Notes: generated by a model from the sequence alone, not told the origin. 34,918 bases of DNA from Betaproteobacteria bacterium (GCA_027490755.1 JAIXXL010000042.1:1-34918); one strand, 5' to 3'; counted from the stretch's first letter, positions 7,143 through 15,275 are shown. Translations and numbers: made by a program.

Positions 7143-8552
7143 GTGAGCGGAAATTCGACACCCGTCGGCGTCGTGGCCCCGTGGCGGCCACCAGCGCCGG
7201 TCCCCCCGGACAGCTTGCGTGTGGCCTGGTGGATCGCGACCCGGCAAAAGCGCGACTTGCTAGAGGTGCTGACCCGCGACGCCTACACCGAGCCCGTGGT
7301 GCGCATCCCTGTGGGCAAACGCAAGGTGTTCCTGGTCAGCGAGCCCGAGCTGATTCGCCGGGTCTTTGTGGATTCGCGCGGCATCTACCCGAAGAGCGAC
7401 CTGATGCGCGCTGCGCTGAGCCCGCTGGTGGGCGAGGGCGTGCTGGTGAGCGACGGTGAGACATGGGAGCACGACCGGCACATGCTCGAGCCGGCGTTCG
7501 CGCACATGAGGCTGGAGCAGGTATTCCCGATGATGCTGGACGCGGTGCGTGACCACGCGGCTCATCTGCATGGCCTTGGCCACGGGGTGGTGATCGACCT
7601 TGAGGAGGAACTGAGCCGTGTCACCGCCGACATCATGTTGCGCGCCATCTTCTCGGAGCCGATGTCTGGCCCGGATGCCGCTGAGGTGTTTGCTGCATTC
7701 ATGCGCTACCAGCGCGCCGCGCCCCAGTTCGACCTCGATGTGATCTTGCGGTCTGACCCCGACGATCCCGAGCCCACGCCGCCTGGTGTGGCCGAGGACG
7801 CCGACACTGTTCGCCGGCTGATCGGCCGCATGGTGCAGAAGCGCCACACGGCTTTGGCGCGCGGCGAGGCCTTTGTCGACTTCGCGCAGGCGGCTATCGA
7901 CGCGCGCAACCCATACGGTGCGCCGTTATCGCAGGAGCGCCTGATCGACCAGCTCACCGTGCTGTTTCTGGCCGGGCACGAGACCTCTGCCAGCGCACTC
8001 ACGTGGACTCTGTTCATGCTCGGCCGTCAGGTCGGGCCTCTTGCCGCTCTGCGTCAGGAGGTCAGCGATGTGCTGGGCGATCGCCCGATGGCATTCAACG
8101 ATGCCAAGGCGCTTTTGTGGACACGGGCGATATTCCGCGAGGCCCTGCGGCTCTATCCCCCGGCCGGATTCCTGACGCGCGTGGCGCTGGTGGACGACAT
8201 GCTTGGCTACACCGCGATCCCGCGTGGCAGCCTGGTGGTGGTGTCGCCGTGGCTTGTCCATCGGCACAGTGCCCTGTGGCGCGACGCCGACCGCTTTGAC
8301 CCCACGCGCTTTGCCGAGGGCGCACCAGCACCCAAGCCCGGCACCTACATCCCGTTCGGTATGGGGCCGCGGGTCTGCACCGGTGCAGCCATCGCGCAGC
8401 TGGAGGCGCAGCTGATCCTCGCCGAGTACCTGCGCCGGTTCGACTTTGACCCGGCGCATCCGGAGCGCGTCATGCCAGTGTCGCGGGTCACCATCCGTCC
8501 GAGGGGCGGGGTGCTGTGCCGGGTGCTGCACCGCGAGCGGACACCCGGCTGA
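7143..8552 (+). CDS. Cytochrome P450
   Basis: A soluble bacterial P450 monooxygenase of about 469 residues. The I-helix oxygen-binding motif AGHETSAS is present, as are the K-helix ExxR in FREALRLYPPAG and the heme-ligand loop FGMGPRVCTGAAIA with the axial Cys near residue 411. The sequence style (RHMLEPAFAHMRL, IPRGSLVVVSPWLVHRH) is closer to CYP4/CYP102-like bacterial P450s than to camphor-type enzymes. The GTG at 7143 (VSGNSTPVG) or an in-frame GTG at 7116 could be the start. 7143 leaves 59 bp to the divergent SDR. No ferredoxin or reductase gene lies nearby, so redox partners must be encoded elsewhere. The substrate is unknown. Confidence 0.92.
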   Translation: MSGNSTPVGVVAPWRPPAPVPPDSLRVAWWIATRQKRDLLEVLTRDAYTEPVVRIPVGKRKVFLVSEPELIRRVFVDSRGIYPKSDLMRAALSPLVGEGVLVSDGETWEHDRHMLEPAFAHMRLEQVFPMMLDAVRDHAAHLHGLGHGVVIDLEEELSRVTADIMLRAIFSEPMSGPDAAEVFAAFMRYQRAAPQFDLDVILRSDPDDPEPTPPGVAEDADTVRRLIGRMVQKRHTALARGEAFVDFAQAAIDARNPYGAPLSQERLIDQLTVLFLAGHETSASALTWTLFMLGRQVGPLAALRQEVSDVLGDRPMAFNDAKALLWTRAIFREALRLYPPAGFLTRVALVDDMLGYTAIPRGSLVVVSPWLVHRHSALWRDADRFDPTRFAEGAPAPKPGTYIPFGMGPRVCTGAAIAQLEAQLILAEYLRRFDFDPAHPERVMPVSRVTIRPRGGVLCRVLHRERTPG

Positions 8553-8597
8553 ACGGAACTGGCGGAGGAGTCTGATAACCGAGCGGCTGAGATCAGT

Positions 8598-8688
<91 letters not shown>

Positions 8689-8716
8689 GTGATCGTGGCA
8701 CTTCTTGAGGGGCGCG

Positions 8717-8722
8717 ATTGTA
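8717..8722 (-). promoter_or_regulatory. Probable -10 box of the tRNA-Ser promoter
   Basis: TACAAT on the minus strand, about 28 bp upstream of the mature tRNA 5' end, as expected for a start of transcription near 8710. No good -35 hexamer is obvious 16-18 bp upstream, so the assignment rests on the -10 match and position. Confidence 0.45.
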
Positions 8723-8909
8723 GCAGACAGTTGGCGCGCTCTTGCTCGTACGTTACGGGCTATGACGGTGCATACAACGGTCCTGGCAGGGAGGCCCTGT
8801 CCAAAATGGTGCACAGGCGTTTCCCCTTGGCGCGCATGACTGCTGCCGCATTCGGCCAATGCGATTCCGGCAGCCATTCTGCGAGATCACAGCGAGATAG
8901 GCTGGGTTC

Positions 8910-8925
8910 TGGCACGGCTCTTGCT
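8910..8925 (+). promoter_or_regulatory. Sigma-54 (RpoN) -24/-12 promoter of the Anbu operon
   Basis: TGGCACG-GCTC-TTGCT matches the RpoN consensus TGGCACG-N4-TTGCW at every position, with GG (8911-8912) and GC (8923-8924) separated by the required 10 nt. Transcription would begin near 8936, about 30 nt before the ATP-grasp start codon. Sigma-54 promoters need an enhancer-binding activator. Two GGTGCA half-sites resembling NtrC sites lie at 8767-8772 and 8808-8813, 41 bp apart, but neither has a good second half. Confidence 0.8.
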
Positions 8926-8966
8926 GCGGCAGGGCAGGTCACCGCGTTGGTGACGACAGGCCCGAC

Positions 8967-10391
8967 ATGGCAGCCGAAACAAAAAAACCGATGTTCGACG
9001 AGATGTATGCCCAAGGAGGTCTTCCGCGGCCTCACTATGAGGCCTACGCACGCTGGCTTTCCGATGCCGGTTCGGCCAGGGTGGCGGAGTGGCAGCAGGA
9101 GGCAGACCTGTTGTTCCGCCGTGTCGGCATCACCTTCAACGTCTACGGTGACACATCAGGCACCGAGCGGCTGATCCCCTTCGACCTTATCCCGCGCGTC
9201 ATCCCCTCCGGCGAGTGGAAGATGATGGAGCGCGGCCTGCGGCAACGGGTGCAGGCGCTCAATGCCTTCCTGGCCGATATCTACCACGATGGCGAGATCC
9301 TGAAGGCCGGCCGCGTCCCGGCGCAGAAGGTGCTGAGCCATCCGCAGTACCGGCCGGTGATGAAGGGTCTGGACGTGCCGGGCGGTGTCTACTCGCACAT
9401 CGCCGGCATCGACCTGGTACGCGACGGTGAGGGCCGCTACTGCGTGCTCGAGGACAACCTGCGCACACCCTCTGGCGTTTCGTACATGTTGGAAGACCGC
9501 AAGGTCATGATGCAGCTCTTCCCTGAGCTGTTCGACAGCCACCGCATCGCCCCGGTCGACCACTACCCCGAGCTGCTGCTCAACAGCCTGCGTGAGACGG
9601 CGCCGCCTGGCGTAAGCAACCCTACGGTAGTGCTGCTATCGCCCGGTGCCTACAACAGCGCCTACTTTGAGCACACCTTCCTCGCGCAGCAGATGGGCAT
9701 CGAGCTGGTCGAGGGGCCTGACCTTTACGTGCAGGACGATCGCGTCTGGGTGCAGACCACGCGTGGCCCGCAGCGCGTTGACGTGATCTATCGCCGGATC
9801 GACGACGACTACCTCGACCCGCAGGTGTTCCGCGCTGATTCAGTGCTGGGCGTGCCAGGGCTGATGCAGGCCTACCGCGCCGGGCGGGTGACCATCGCCA
9901 ACGGCGTGGGCACCGGCGTGGCCGACGACAAGTCGATCTACCCCTACGTGCCGGAGATGATCCGCTTCTACCTCGGCGAGGAGCCGATCCTGGACAACGT
10001 GCCGACCTGGTTGCTCGAGAAAGCGGACGATCTGGCCTACGTGCTCGACCATCTGCCGGAACTGGTGGTCAAGGAGGCGCAGGGTTCGGGCGGCTACGGC
10101 ATGCTCATCGGGCCGGCGGCGACCAAGCAGGAGATAGAGGATTACCGCAAGCGCATCCTCGCCGCACCGGCCGACTTCATCGCCCAGCCCACGCTCAGCC
10201 TGAGCACCTGCCCGACCTTCGTCGAGAGCGGTATCGCGCCCCGCCACATCGACCTGCGGCCATTCGTGCTGTCCGGCCGCGAGGTCCGTATCGTCCCCGG
10301 CGGGCTGACGCGCGTGGCGTTGAAGGAGGGCTCGCTGGTGGTCAACAGTAGCCAGGGCGGGGGCACCAAAGATACTTGGGTGCTGCAGTAG
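8967..10391 (+). CDS. Circularly permuted type 2 ATP-grasp protein (Anbu operon)
   Basis: A 474-residue member of the circularly permuted ATP-grasp family (formerly DUF404/DUF407). It is thought to form peptide or amide bonds using ATP, by comparative genomics rather than a demonstrated reaction. Conserved blocks are GTERLIPFDLIPRVI, YCVLEDNLRTPSGVSYML (acidic and Arg residues), VKEAQGSGGYGM (phosphate-binding loop), HIDLRPFVL and the C-terminal NSSQGGGTKDTWVL. The length is normal for the family. It is the first gene of a three-gene operon, separated by 60 bp from the alpha-E gene, with a sigma-54 promoter immediately upstream. ATG 8967 has a weak ribosome-binding site, but homology starts soon after. 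Its peptide product, if any, might be a tag or substrate for the Anbu peptidase downstream. Confidence 0.93.
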   Translation: MAAETKKPMFDEMYAQGGLPRPHYEAYARWLSDAGSARVAEWQQEADLLFRRVGITFNVYGDTSGTERLIPFDLIPRVIPSGEWKMMERGLRQRVQALNAFLADIYHDGEILKAGRVPAQKVLSHPQYRPVMKGLDVPGGVYSHIAGIDLVRDGEGRYCVLEDNLRTPSGVSYMLEDRKVMMQLFPELFDSHRIAPVDHYPELLLNSLRETAPPGVSNPTVVLLSPGAYNSAYFEHTFLAQQMGIELVEGPDLYVQDDRVWVQTTRGPQRVDVIYRRIDDDYLDPQVFRADSVLGVPGLMQAYRAGRVTIANGVGTGVADDKSIYPYVPEMIRFYLGEEPILDNVPTWLLEKADDLAYVLDHLPELVVKEAQGSGGYGMLIGPAATKQEIEDYRKRILAAPADFIAQPTLSLSTCPTFVESGIAPRHIDLRPFVLSGREVRIVPGGLTRVALKEGSLVVNSSQGGGTKDTWVLQ

Positions 10392-10440
10392 CGCCCGAAA
10401 GACACCCGCCTGACGCAGTTATGAACCAAAGAATCTGAAC

Positions 10441-10446
10441 AGGAGG
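10441..10446 (+). promoter_or_regulatory. Strong ribosome-binding site of the alpha-E gene
   Basis: AGGAGG lies 5 nt upstream of ATG 10452 and fixes that start. The 60-bp gap to the previous gene shows no terminator. Confidence 0.7.
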
Positions 10447-10451
10447 CAGAC

Positions 10452-11432
10452 ATGCTCTCTCGAACCGCATCCAACCTTTACTGGATGGCCCGCTACATCG
10501 AGCGCGCCGAGAACGCCGCGCGGATGTTGCACATCGCCAACCAGAAGTCGCTACTGGCGTCCGCGCGCGCGATGTCGGCCAGCGAATGGTCGCAGCCGCT
10601 GCTGATCACTGGGCGACATGAAGCTTATGTCGCGTCAGGCCGGGAGATCGACGCTGCCGCCGTGACCGCCTACATGGCGCTGGACCCAACCAACCCGGCC
10701 AGCATCCATGCCTGCCTGCAGGCCGCCCGCGAGAACGCCCGCGCGGCTCGCAGCACCATCACAAGCGAGATGTGGGAGGTGGTCAACACCACCTGGCTTG
10801 GCCTGCGCGAGTTCGACGAGAAGGTGATCCGCTTCCGCGGCGCAGGGCGCTTCCTCGGCTGGGTCAAGGAGCGCAGCCACCTGTTCCGCGGCGTGACCTT
10901 TGGCACCATGCTCCACGACGAGGCGTTCCGCTTCAACCGGCTGGGGACTTTTGTCGAGCGCGGCGACAACACCGTCCGCATCCTCGACGTGAGCTACAAC
11001 GCGCTGGCCGAGAACGAGGAGATTCCGCACGCCGAGTATTACCACTGGACCGCGCTGCTGCGCTCGGTGTCGGCGCTGGAGGCCTACCGCAAGGTCTACC
11101 GCGATCACATCGACCCCGAGCGGGTGGCACAATTCCTCCTTCTCGACCGGCAGCTGCCGCGCTCGCTCATGTATTGCATCCATGAGGTCTACATGGCCCT
11201 CGAATCGGTCATCGGCAACGTGTCCTCGCCACCCATGCGCACCGTGATGGGCCTCTACGCACAACTGGACAACGCTAACGTGCAGGACCTGCGGGCGCGG
11301 GACGGCGCCCTCGAGCTGCAGCCGCTGCTGCGGCGGCTCGAGACGCTGGCGCTGCAGATCAGCGACTCGGTGTTCGCGCCGCGTCCTGTCGGCAGCCCGG
11401 CGCCGGGCGCTCTGCTCAAGGGTGCCGCATGA
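10452..11432 (+). CDS. Alpha-E domain protein (DUF403)
   Basis: A 326-residue, almost all-helical protein of the alpha-E family, which nearly always occurs beside the circularly permuted ATP-grasp gene and sometimes fused to it. The signature start is MLSRTASNLYWMARYIERAENAARML. Other family blocks are NPASIHACLQAARENARAARS, EMWEVVNTTWL, FRLNRLGTF-like FRFNRLGTFVERGDNT and HHWxALLRS-like YHWTALLRSVSALEAYRK. No catalytic role has been shown. It is assumed to assist the ATP-grasp enzyme. Its 3' end overlaps the Anbu start by 4 nt (ATGA), indicating translational coupling. Confidence 0.93.
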   Translation: MLSRTASNLYWMARYIERAENAARMLHIANQKSLLASARAMSASEWSQPLLITGRHEAYVASGREIDAAAVTAYMALDPTNPASIHACLQAARENARAARSTITSEMWEVVNTTWLGLREFDEKVIRFRGAGRFLGWVKERSHLFRGVTFGTMLHDEAFRFNRLGTFVERGDNTVRILDVSYNALAENEEIPHAEYYHWTALLRSVSALEAYRKVYRDHIDPERVAQFLLLDRQLPRSLMYCIHEVYMALESVIGNVSSPPMRTVMGLYAQLDNANVQDLRARDGALELQPLLRRLETLALQISDSVFAPRPVGSPAPGALLKGAA

Positions 11433-12160
11433 CCTATTGCGTGGCGGCCCTGCTGAATGAGGGCCTGGTGCTGGCGTCCGACACCCGGACCCACGCCGGT
11501 GTGGACCACGTGGCCTCGTTCTGCAAGATGCGCATCTACCAGCGCGAGGGCGATCGCGTGGTGGTGATGCTCTCGGCCGGTAACCTGGCGACCACTCAGG
11601 CGATGGTCCACCTGCTCGACAGCCAGAGCTGGAGCGAGACCGAGCAGCCGACCATCTGGAACGCCACCAGCATGTACGAGGTGGCACAGCGCATCGGTGA
11701 TGCGCTGCGTTCAGTTCAGAACCGCGACGGCCCGTTCCTCAGCCAGCACTCGATCGACTTTGGCGCCTCCATCCTGCTCGGTGGGCAGATCGGCGGCGAG
11801 CCGTGCCGGCTGTTCAACATCTACCCGCAGGGCAATTTCATCGAGGCGGGGCAGGAGACGCTGTACTTCCAGATCGGCGAGGTCAAATACGGCAAGCCCA
11901 TCCTAGACCGCGTGCTGACCTGGCAGACGTCGCTCTCCGAGGCCGCCAAGTGCACGCTGATCTCGTTCGACAGCACGGTGCGATCCAATATCTCGGTGGG
12001 CCTGCCGATCGACCTTGCTGTGTATCGCCGCGGCAGTCTGCACCTGATGCACCCGCGGCGCATCGCGGAGGACGACCCCTACTACTCGAAGATCCGCCAG
12101 GACTGGGGGCAGGGCTTGCGGCGGGTGTTCACCGAGATGCCGAACCCGGATTGGGTCTAG
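11429..12160 (+). CDS. Anbu, proteasome-like N-terminal nucleophile peptidase
   Basis: 243 residues beginning MTYCVAALLNEGLVLASDTRT. This is the N-terminal strand of Anbu (ancestral beta-subunit, also BPH), a self-assembling homolog of HslV and the 20S beta subunit. After removal of Met1, Thr2 would be the nucleophile, with the acidic residue of ASDTRT and the Lys of SFCKMRIY (residue ~33) in the places of proteasome Asp17 and Lys33. SAGNLATTQ corresponds to the S1-forming SGxxAD region, and GGQIGGEPCRLFNIYPQGNF to the G-rich strand. No unfoldase gene is nearby. In other genomes Anbu lies with ATP-grasp, alpha-E and a large transglutaminase. Here the transglutaminase is absent from the operon, and a relic lies at 14887-15275. 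Confidence 0.92.
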   Translation: MTYCVAALLNEGLVLASDTRTHAGVDHVASFCKMRIYQREGDRVVVMLSAGNLATTQAMVHLLDSQSWSETEQPTIWNATSMYEVAQRIGDALRSVQNRDGPFLSQHSIDFGASILLGGQIGGEPCRLFNIYPQGNFIEAGQETLYFQIGEVKYGKPILDRVLTWQTSLSEAAKCTLISFDSTVRSNISVGLPIDLAVYRRGSLHLMHPRRIAEDDPYYSKIRQDWGQGLRRVFTEMPNPDWV

Positions 12161-13746
12161 GGCTTTGCCGCTGGCTTGAGGTCGAATGCGATGCAGATGC
12201 GCTCTTCGGCGGAGTCGAAGGGGATGGTGCGGTGGAACAGCGAGGATGGGAAGAAGGCATAGTCGCCCACCTGAACATCCAGCACTTTCCTTGGCCAATC
12301 ATCGTGTTGCACGGGATACTTGTCACCGTTTGTGCTGAACTCGATGTTTCCCGCTTCGGGTGAGGGGTCGCCCTCCGGGATGGCCAGGTAGACCACACCG
12401 CTGACCCAGCCGCCCTCGTGGATGTGCGAGTCGAGGTGGCCGCCCTTGCGCATCTTCACGTACCACGAGCTGCTGATGTCGAGCTCGTCAGGGAAGTGCG
12501 TGATCAGGTCGAACGGTGAATCGGCGAACTGCTGCCGGTACCTGCGTAGCTCGACCTTGATCAGCTCGCCCAGCTGCCGGAACGATTCTTCAGAGCGGCG
12601 GAACAGGTTGCCGGATGACTGCACGCCGAAGTGCAGCCGGCCCTGGTCGCGCTCGACGATGGCGGCGCGGGTGATATCCCTGAGCAGGGCCTCGCGCAGC
12701 GGGGCATCGGCGTTGAGTTGATCCAGATGCCCATGGACCACGAACTCAAGTGGCTTGGGGCAGAAGGTGTAGCAATCTTCGACGCCATAGCTGGCGGCGT
12801 GGTGCGCCGAGAGCGTGGCCAGCAGCGGCGCGTCGTGCGGTGTGACGGCGGCCCGCGAGTCGAGCTGGCGGCGGAACTCGTCTAGCTGGCCGGTCTTGTA
12901 GAGGCAGTAGAGGACGCGGTCGTGCCAGTCGTCGTGGCGCGAAGCTTCCAGGTGCGGGATCGCCTCGGCCAGCCTGCCGAGGTCGTAGAGCAGCACGCCG
13001 AGGCTGTAGTGCGCTTGCGGCAGGTCCGGCGCGATGGCGAGGGCGGCCTCGTAGCTGCTGACGGCCGAGTCGATGTCGCCGTTGTCGCGCAGCGCCTCGC
13101 CAAGGTTGCTGTGGGCCTCGGCGTATTGCGGGTTGAGCGCCAGCGCCTTGCGGTAGCTCTCGATCGAGTCGAGCATCAGGCCGGCGTTGCGCTGCGCCGT
13201 GGCGAGGTTGAACCAGGTGAGCGGGTCGGGCTGGTGCGCAAGCGCATCCTTGTACAACTTGATCGCCTCGGCGAGTTCGCCACGCGCCTGCATGAGTGCG
13301 GCCAGCCGGGCGGAGGCGGGCGCCAGTTGCGGCTTGATGTTCAGCGCGTGCCGGAATGCAGTGATGGCCTGGTCTGGCTGCTCCAGCGCTGCGAACGCCA
13401 CGCCGGCATTGAAGTGCAGCTCTGCCAGAGCCGGACGGATAGCCAGCGCCTTGAGAAAACACTCAAGTGCCTCGCGGTGGCGACCCATCTGCAGCAGCAG
13501 GTTGCCGAAGTTGCCTTGGGTCTCGGCGCTGTCAGGCGCAAGTGTGGCGGCGCGCTCCAACAGCTTGGCTGCGTCCTCTCGCCGCCCGAGCGAGGCCTGC
13601 GCTGCGCCCAGCAGATTGAGCAGGGCACTCGAATCGGGGAATCTCATCAGCAGGATGCTGCCGAGCGACACCACGGCCGCGAGGTCGCCACGCTGCCACG
13701 CCGCGTAGAGTGGCTGCATCTGCGTGCTGGAGGGGTTCGTTGCCAT
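12157..13746 (-). CDS. TPR-repeat protein with C-terminal 2-oxoglutarate/Fe(II) oxygenase-like domain
   Basis: 529 residues. Residues ~10-290 are seven to eight tetratricopeptide repeats (for example AEAHSNLGEALRDNGDID and AHYSLGVLLYDLGRLAEA). Residues ~400-525 resemble the 2OG-FeII_Oxy_5 family: SHIHEGGWVSGVVYL contributes metal-binding histidines and AFFPSSLFHRTIPF the distal His, followed by RICIAFDL for the 2-oxoglutarate-binding Arg. The likely role is hydroxylation of a protein or small-molecule substrate presented by the TPR part. The substrate is unknown. It is convergent with Anbu, and the two stop codons share the palindrome CTAG (12157-12160). The methyltransferase gene ends 4 nt before its ATG, so the two form an operon. 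Confidence 0.85.
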   Translation of the reverse strand: MATNPSSTQMQPLYAAWQRGDLAAVVSLGSILLMRFPDSSALLNLLGAAQASLGRREDAAKLLERAATLAPDSAETQGNFGNLLLQMGRHREALECFLKALAIRPALAELHFNAGVAFAALEQPDQAITAFRHALNIKPQLAPASARLAALMQARGELAEAIKLYKDALAHQPDPLTWFNLATAQRNAGLMLDSIESYRKALALNPQYAEAHSNLGEALRDNGDIDSAVSSYEAALAIAPDLPQAHYSLGVLLYDLGRLAEAIPHLEASRHDDWHDRVLYCLYKTGQLDEFRRQLDSRAAVTPHDAPLLATLSAHHAASYGVEDCYTFCPKPLEFVVHGHLDQLNADAPLREALLRDITRAAIVERDQGRLHFGVQSSGNLFRRSEESFRQLGELIKVELRRYRQQFADSPFDLITHFPDELDISSSWYVKMRKGGHLDSHIHEGGWVSGVVYLAIPEGDPSPEAGNIEFSTNGDKYPVQHDDWPRKVLDVQVGDYAFFPSSLFHRTIPFDSAEERICIAFDLKPAAKP

Positions 13747-13750
13747 CTTG

Positions 13751-14593
13751 CTACAGCCTTTCGAAGGTCACGACCGGACATTGTCCGCCGAGCGGACCAT
13801 CGCTGATTGTCAAGCGAACCATTTGGAACTGCCTGCGTTCGTAGTGCCCGAAGGTCCCGAGGGTTTCGACCAAGGTCACGTAGTGGTGGATAGCGGGCGA
13901 AAAGCGGTAGAGATCGGCGATTGCGATGTCATCTGGCGACCAACCGAGCCTTTCGGCTAGCGTCACCCAATCTTTGCAGAGGGTGCGCAGCTTGAGCCAA
14001 ATAGCGTTTGCCCGCACACCACCAGAGGACGAACCCTGCATCGAAAGACCAACCCGCAACATAAGATGACTCATGTTCGGGATGTTTCCAGCCCAGAGCT
14101 CATTTTTGACCCGCAAAGTGGATTCGCGGTGCGCCGGCGGGCAGAGTAGCCGCAAGGTTACCAATCCCCCAGGTGGCAGTAATGCAAACAGCCGCTTGCG
14201 CAGTTCAGCCTGAGCCCCAGGGAAGCCCAACATGTGCAGCCCAGCGTCGCACAGGACAATATCGAATCCGCCATCAGCCGCGCCGACTGTCAGCCAGCCT
14301 TGGTTACGAACCGAAGCGGAGGGGCCAGGCCAAATTTGCGTGGCCAGGTCCAGATCAGGCTCTATGAGTACTAGCCGCGAGCGGTCCGGCCAGTCCAGGT
14401 GCCACAGGTCTGGGGTTGCGCCCAGAACAAGGACGCGGGGAGCCTCAGCCGCGTCAGGATGCGTAGCAAGCCAATCGTCGATGGTCTGCTGAAACTCCTG
14501 CAGTTCGATTGACGAGGGCCTTAGCGGAGGCCCCACCCGCTGCCATAGTTCGGAGAGCGGTCTGGCCAGACTACGTTCTGGGGGGCTGAGCAT
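13751..14593 (-). CDS. Putative class I SAM-dependent methyltransferase
   Basis: A 280-residue protein with a Rossmann-type SAM-binding fold. Motif I is RVLVLGATPDLWHLDW (residues ~53-68), followed by the acidic strand LVLIEPD. FDIVLCDAGLHML (~109-121) occupies the motif IV position and LLPPGGLVTLRLL motif V. The ATPDLW form is seen in a poorly characterised methyltransferase group. The C-terminal third (YRFSPAIHHYVTLVETLG) is not recognised. It is the first gene of a two-gene minus-strand operon with the TPR/2OG-oxygenase gene, so the pair may modify one substrate in sequence. No close functional assignment can be made. Confidence 0.7.
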   Translation of the reverse strand: MLSPPERSLARPLSELWQRVGPPLRPSSIELQEFQQTIDDWLATHPDAAEAPRVLVLGATPDLWHLDWPDRSRLVLIEPDLDLATQIWPGPSASVRNQGWLTVGAADGGFDIVLCDAGLHMLGFPGAQAELRKRLFALLPPGGLVTLRLLCPPAHRESTLRVKNELWAGNIPNMSHLMLRVGLSMQGSSSGGVRANAIWLKLRTLCKDWVTLAERLGWSPDDIAIADLYRFSPAIHHYVTLVETLGTFGHYERRQFQMVRLTISDGPLGGQCPVVTFERL

Positions 14594-14886
14594 GCGGGCA
14601 GTTACGGTTTATGACTGCTTGGCCGAAAGAGATCAATTTCCGAGGTAGAGGGTCTGATCCGAGAGCCGGCGGTAGCAACGGAGGGGCTGCAGTACAACGG
14701 TCGGACTTTAGAGTGTGTGCGTGCGCGCAGCAAGCGTCTAAGACTGGCGACGCGGCCCCAAGGCATGCAAGCGCAGGTCCAGCGTGAATGCGTAGTACGG
14801 GTTGTGCGGCTCTGTTGGCATCTGCTCGAGACGTCGGCCAGGCGTGTGGCAGCAGCCCTCGGCCTGTAGCGTTGAGTGGCCAGTAC
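14594..14886. other. Gene-poor stretch upstream of the methyltransferase
   Basis: About 290 bp with only short, unconvincing reading frames. The minus strand from 14890 down to about 14737 can be read as a 50-residue peptide ending in NPYYAFTLDLRLHAL. I do not recognise it, and it may be another relic of a decayed gene. A possible minus-strand promoter for the methyltransferase gene (TTGCTG, 17 bp, TAAAGT around 14709-14737) is weak. Confidence 0.35.
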
Positions 14887-15275
14887 TCATGGTTGCGCCC
14901 GCCCTCCGGGTACGACACGCTTTAGGTGCAGCCACCGATCACCATGCCGCTCCAGCTGTCGACGGTGTCTAGCACTAGAGGCGCCTGCAGGCCAATGATC
15001 GGGTGCAGCGCCGATGGCGGTCATCGACGCGATTGCCTCGACGTCGATTACCATCGAGTCCGTCGTTCCGTGGAATACAAAACGTGCGAGATGGTTGCCG
15101 AACGGGTCCTGTTGCCAGTTGATGAAGCGCGCGGCTGGTTCTATGCGCAGCGAATAGCCGCTGACCTACGTGCATGAGTGGGCGGCCTGTTGCAGGCGGA
15201 AGTATGTGGCGTGAGCTGGACCGGCCCGGGCAAGCGGTAGACCGTACCGTGGTGGGTCGGGGCGGTGACGGTCAT
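14887..15275 (-). pseudogene. Relic of the large Anbu-associated transglutaminase-like gene, 5' end
   Basis: Read on the minus strand, 15159 down to 15013 gives an in-frame block starting GYSLRIEPAARFINWQQDPF, continuing GNHLARFVF and ending VIDVEAIASMTAI. This is the bacterial transglutaminase N-terminal region; FINWQQDPxGN is characteristic of the large transglutaminases found with ATP-grasp, alpha-E and Anbu genes. Upstream, THHGTVYRLPGPVQLTPH (from about 15260) fits the preceding H-T-Y-RP-V-L-PH strand. It is separated from the block by a frameshift and a TAG just before 15159. After the block homology fades and TGA follows at 14889. The catalytic Cys/His/Asp domain and the rest of the roughly 1,000-residue protein are missing. 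Confidence 0.7.

Noticed and set aside
8797..8813. Full NtrC site (TGCACC-N5-GGTGCA)
   Set aside because: Only the right half matches; the left half fits at two of six positions, so it was kept as a half-site note only.
12922..13806. Plus-strand ORF opposite the TPR gene
   Set aside because: Val/Gln/Arg-rich antisense translation with no motif; the TPR periodicity is on the minus strand.
14926..15177. 83-codon plus-strand ORF in the gene-poor gap
   Set aside because: No recognisable homology, and it overlaps the minus-strand transglutaminase relic, which has clear family motifs.
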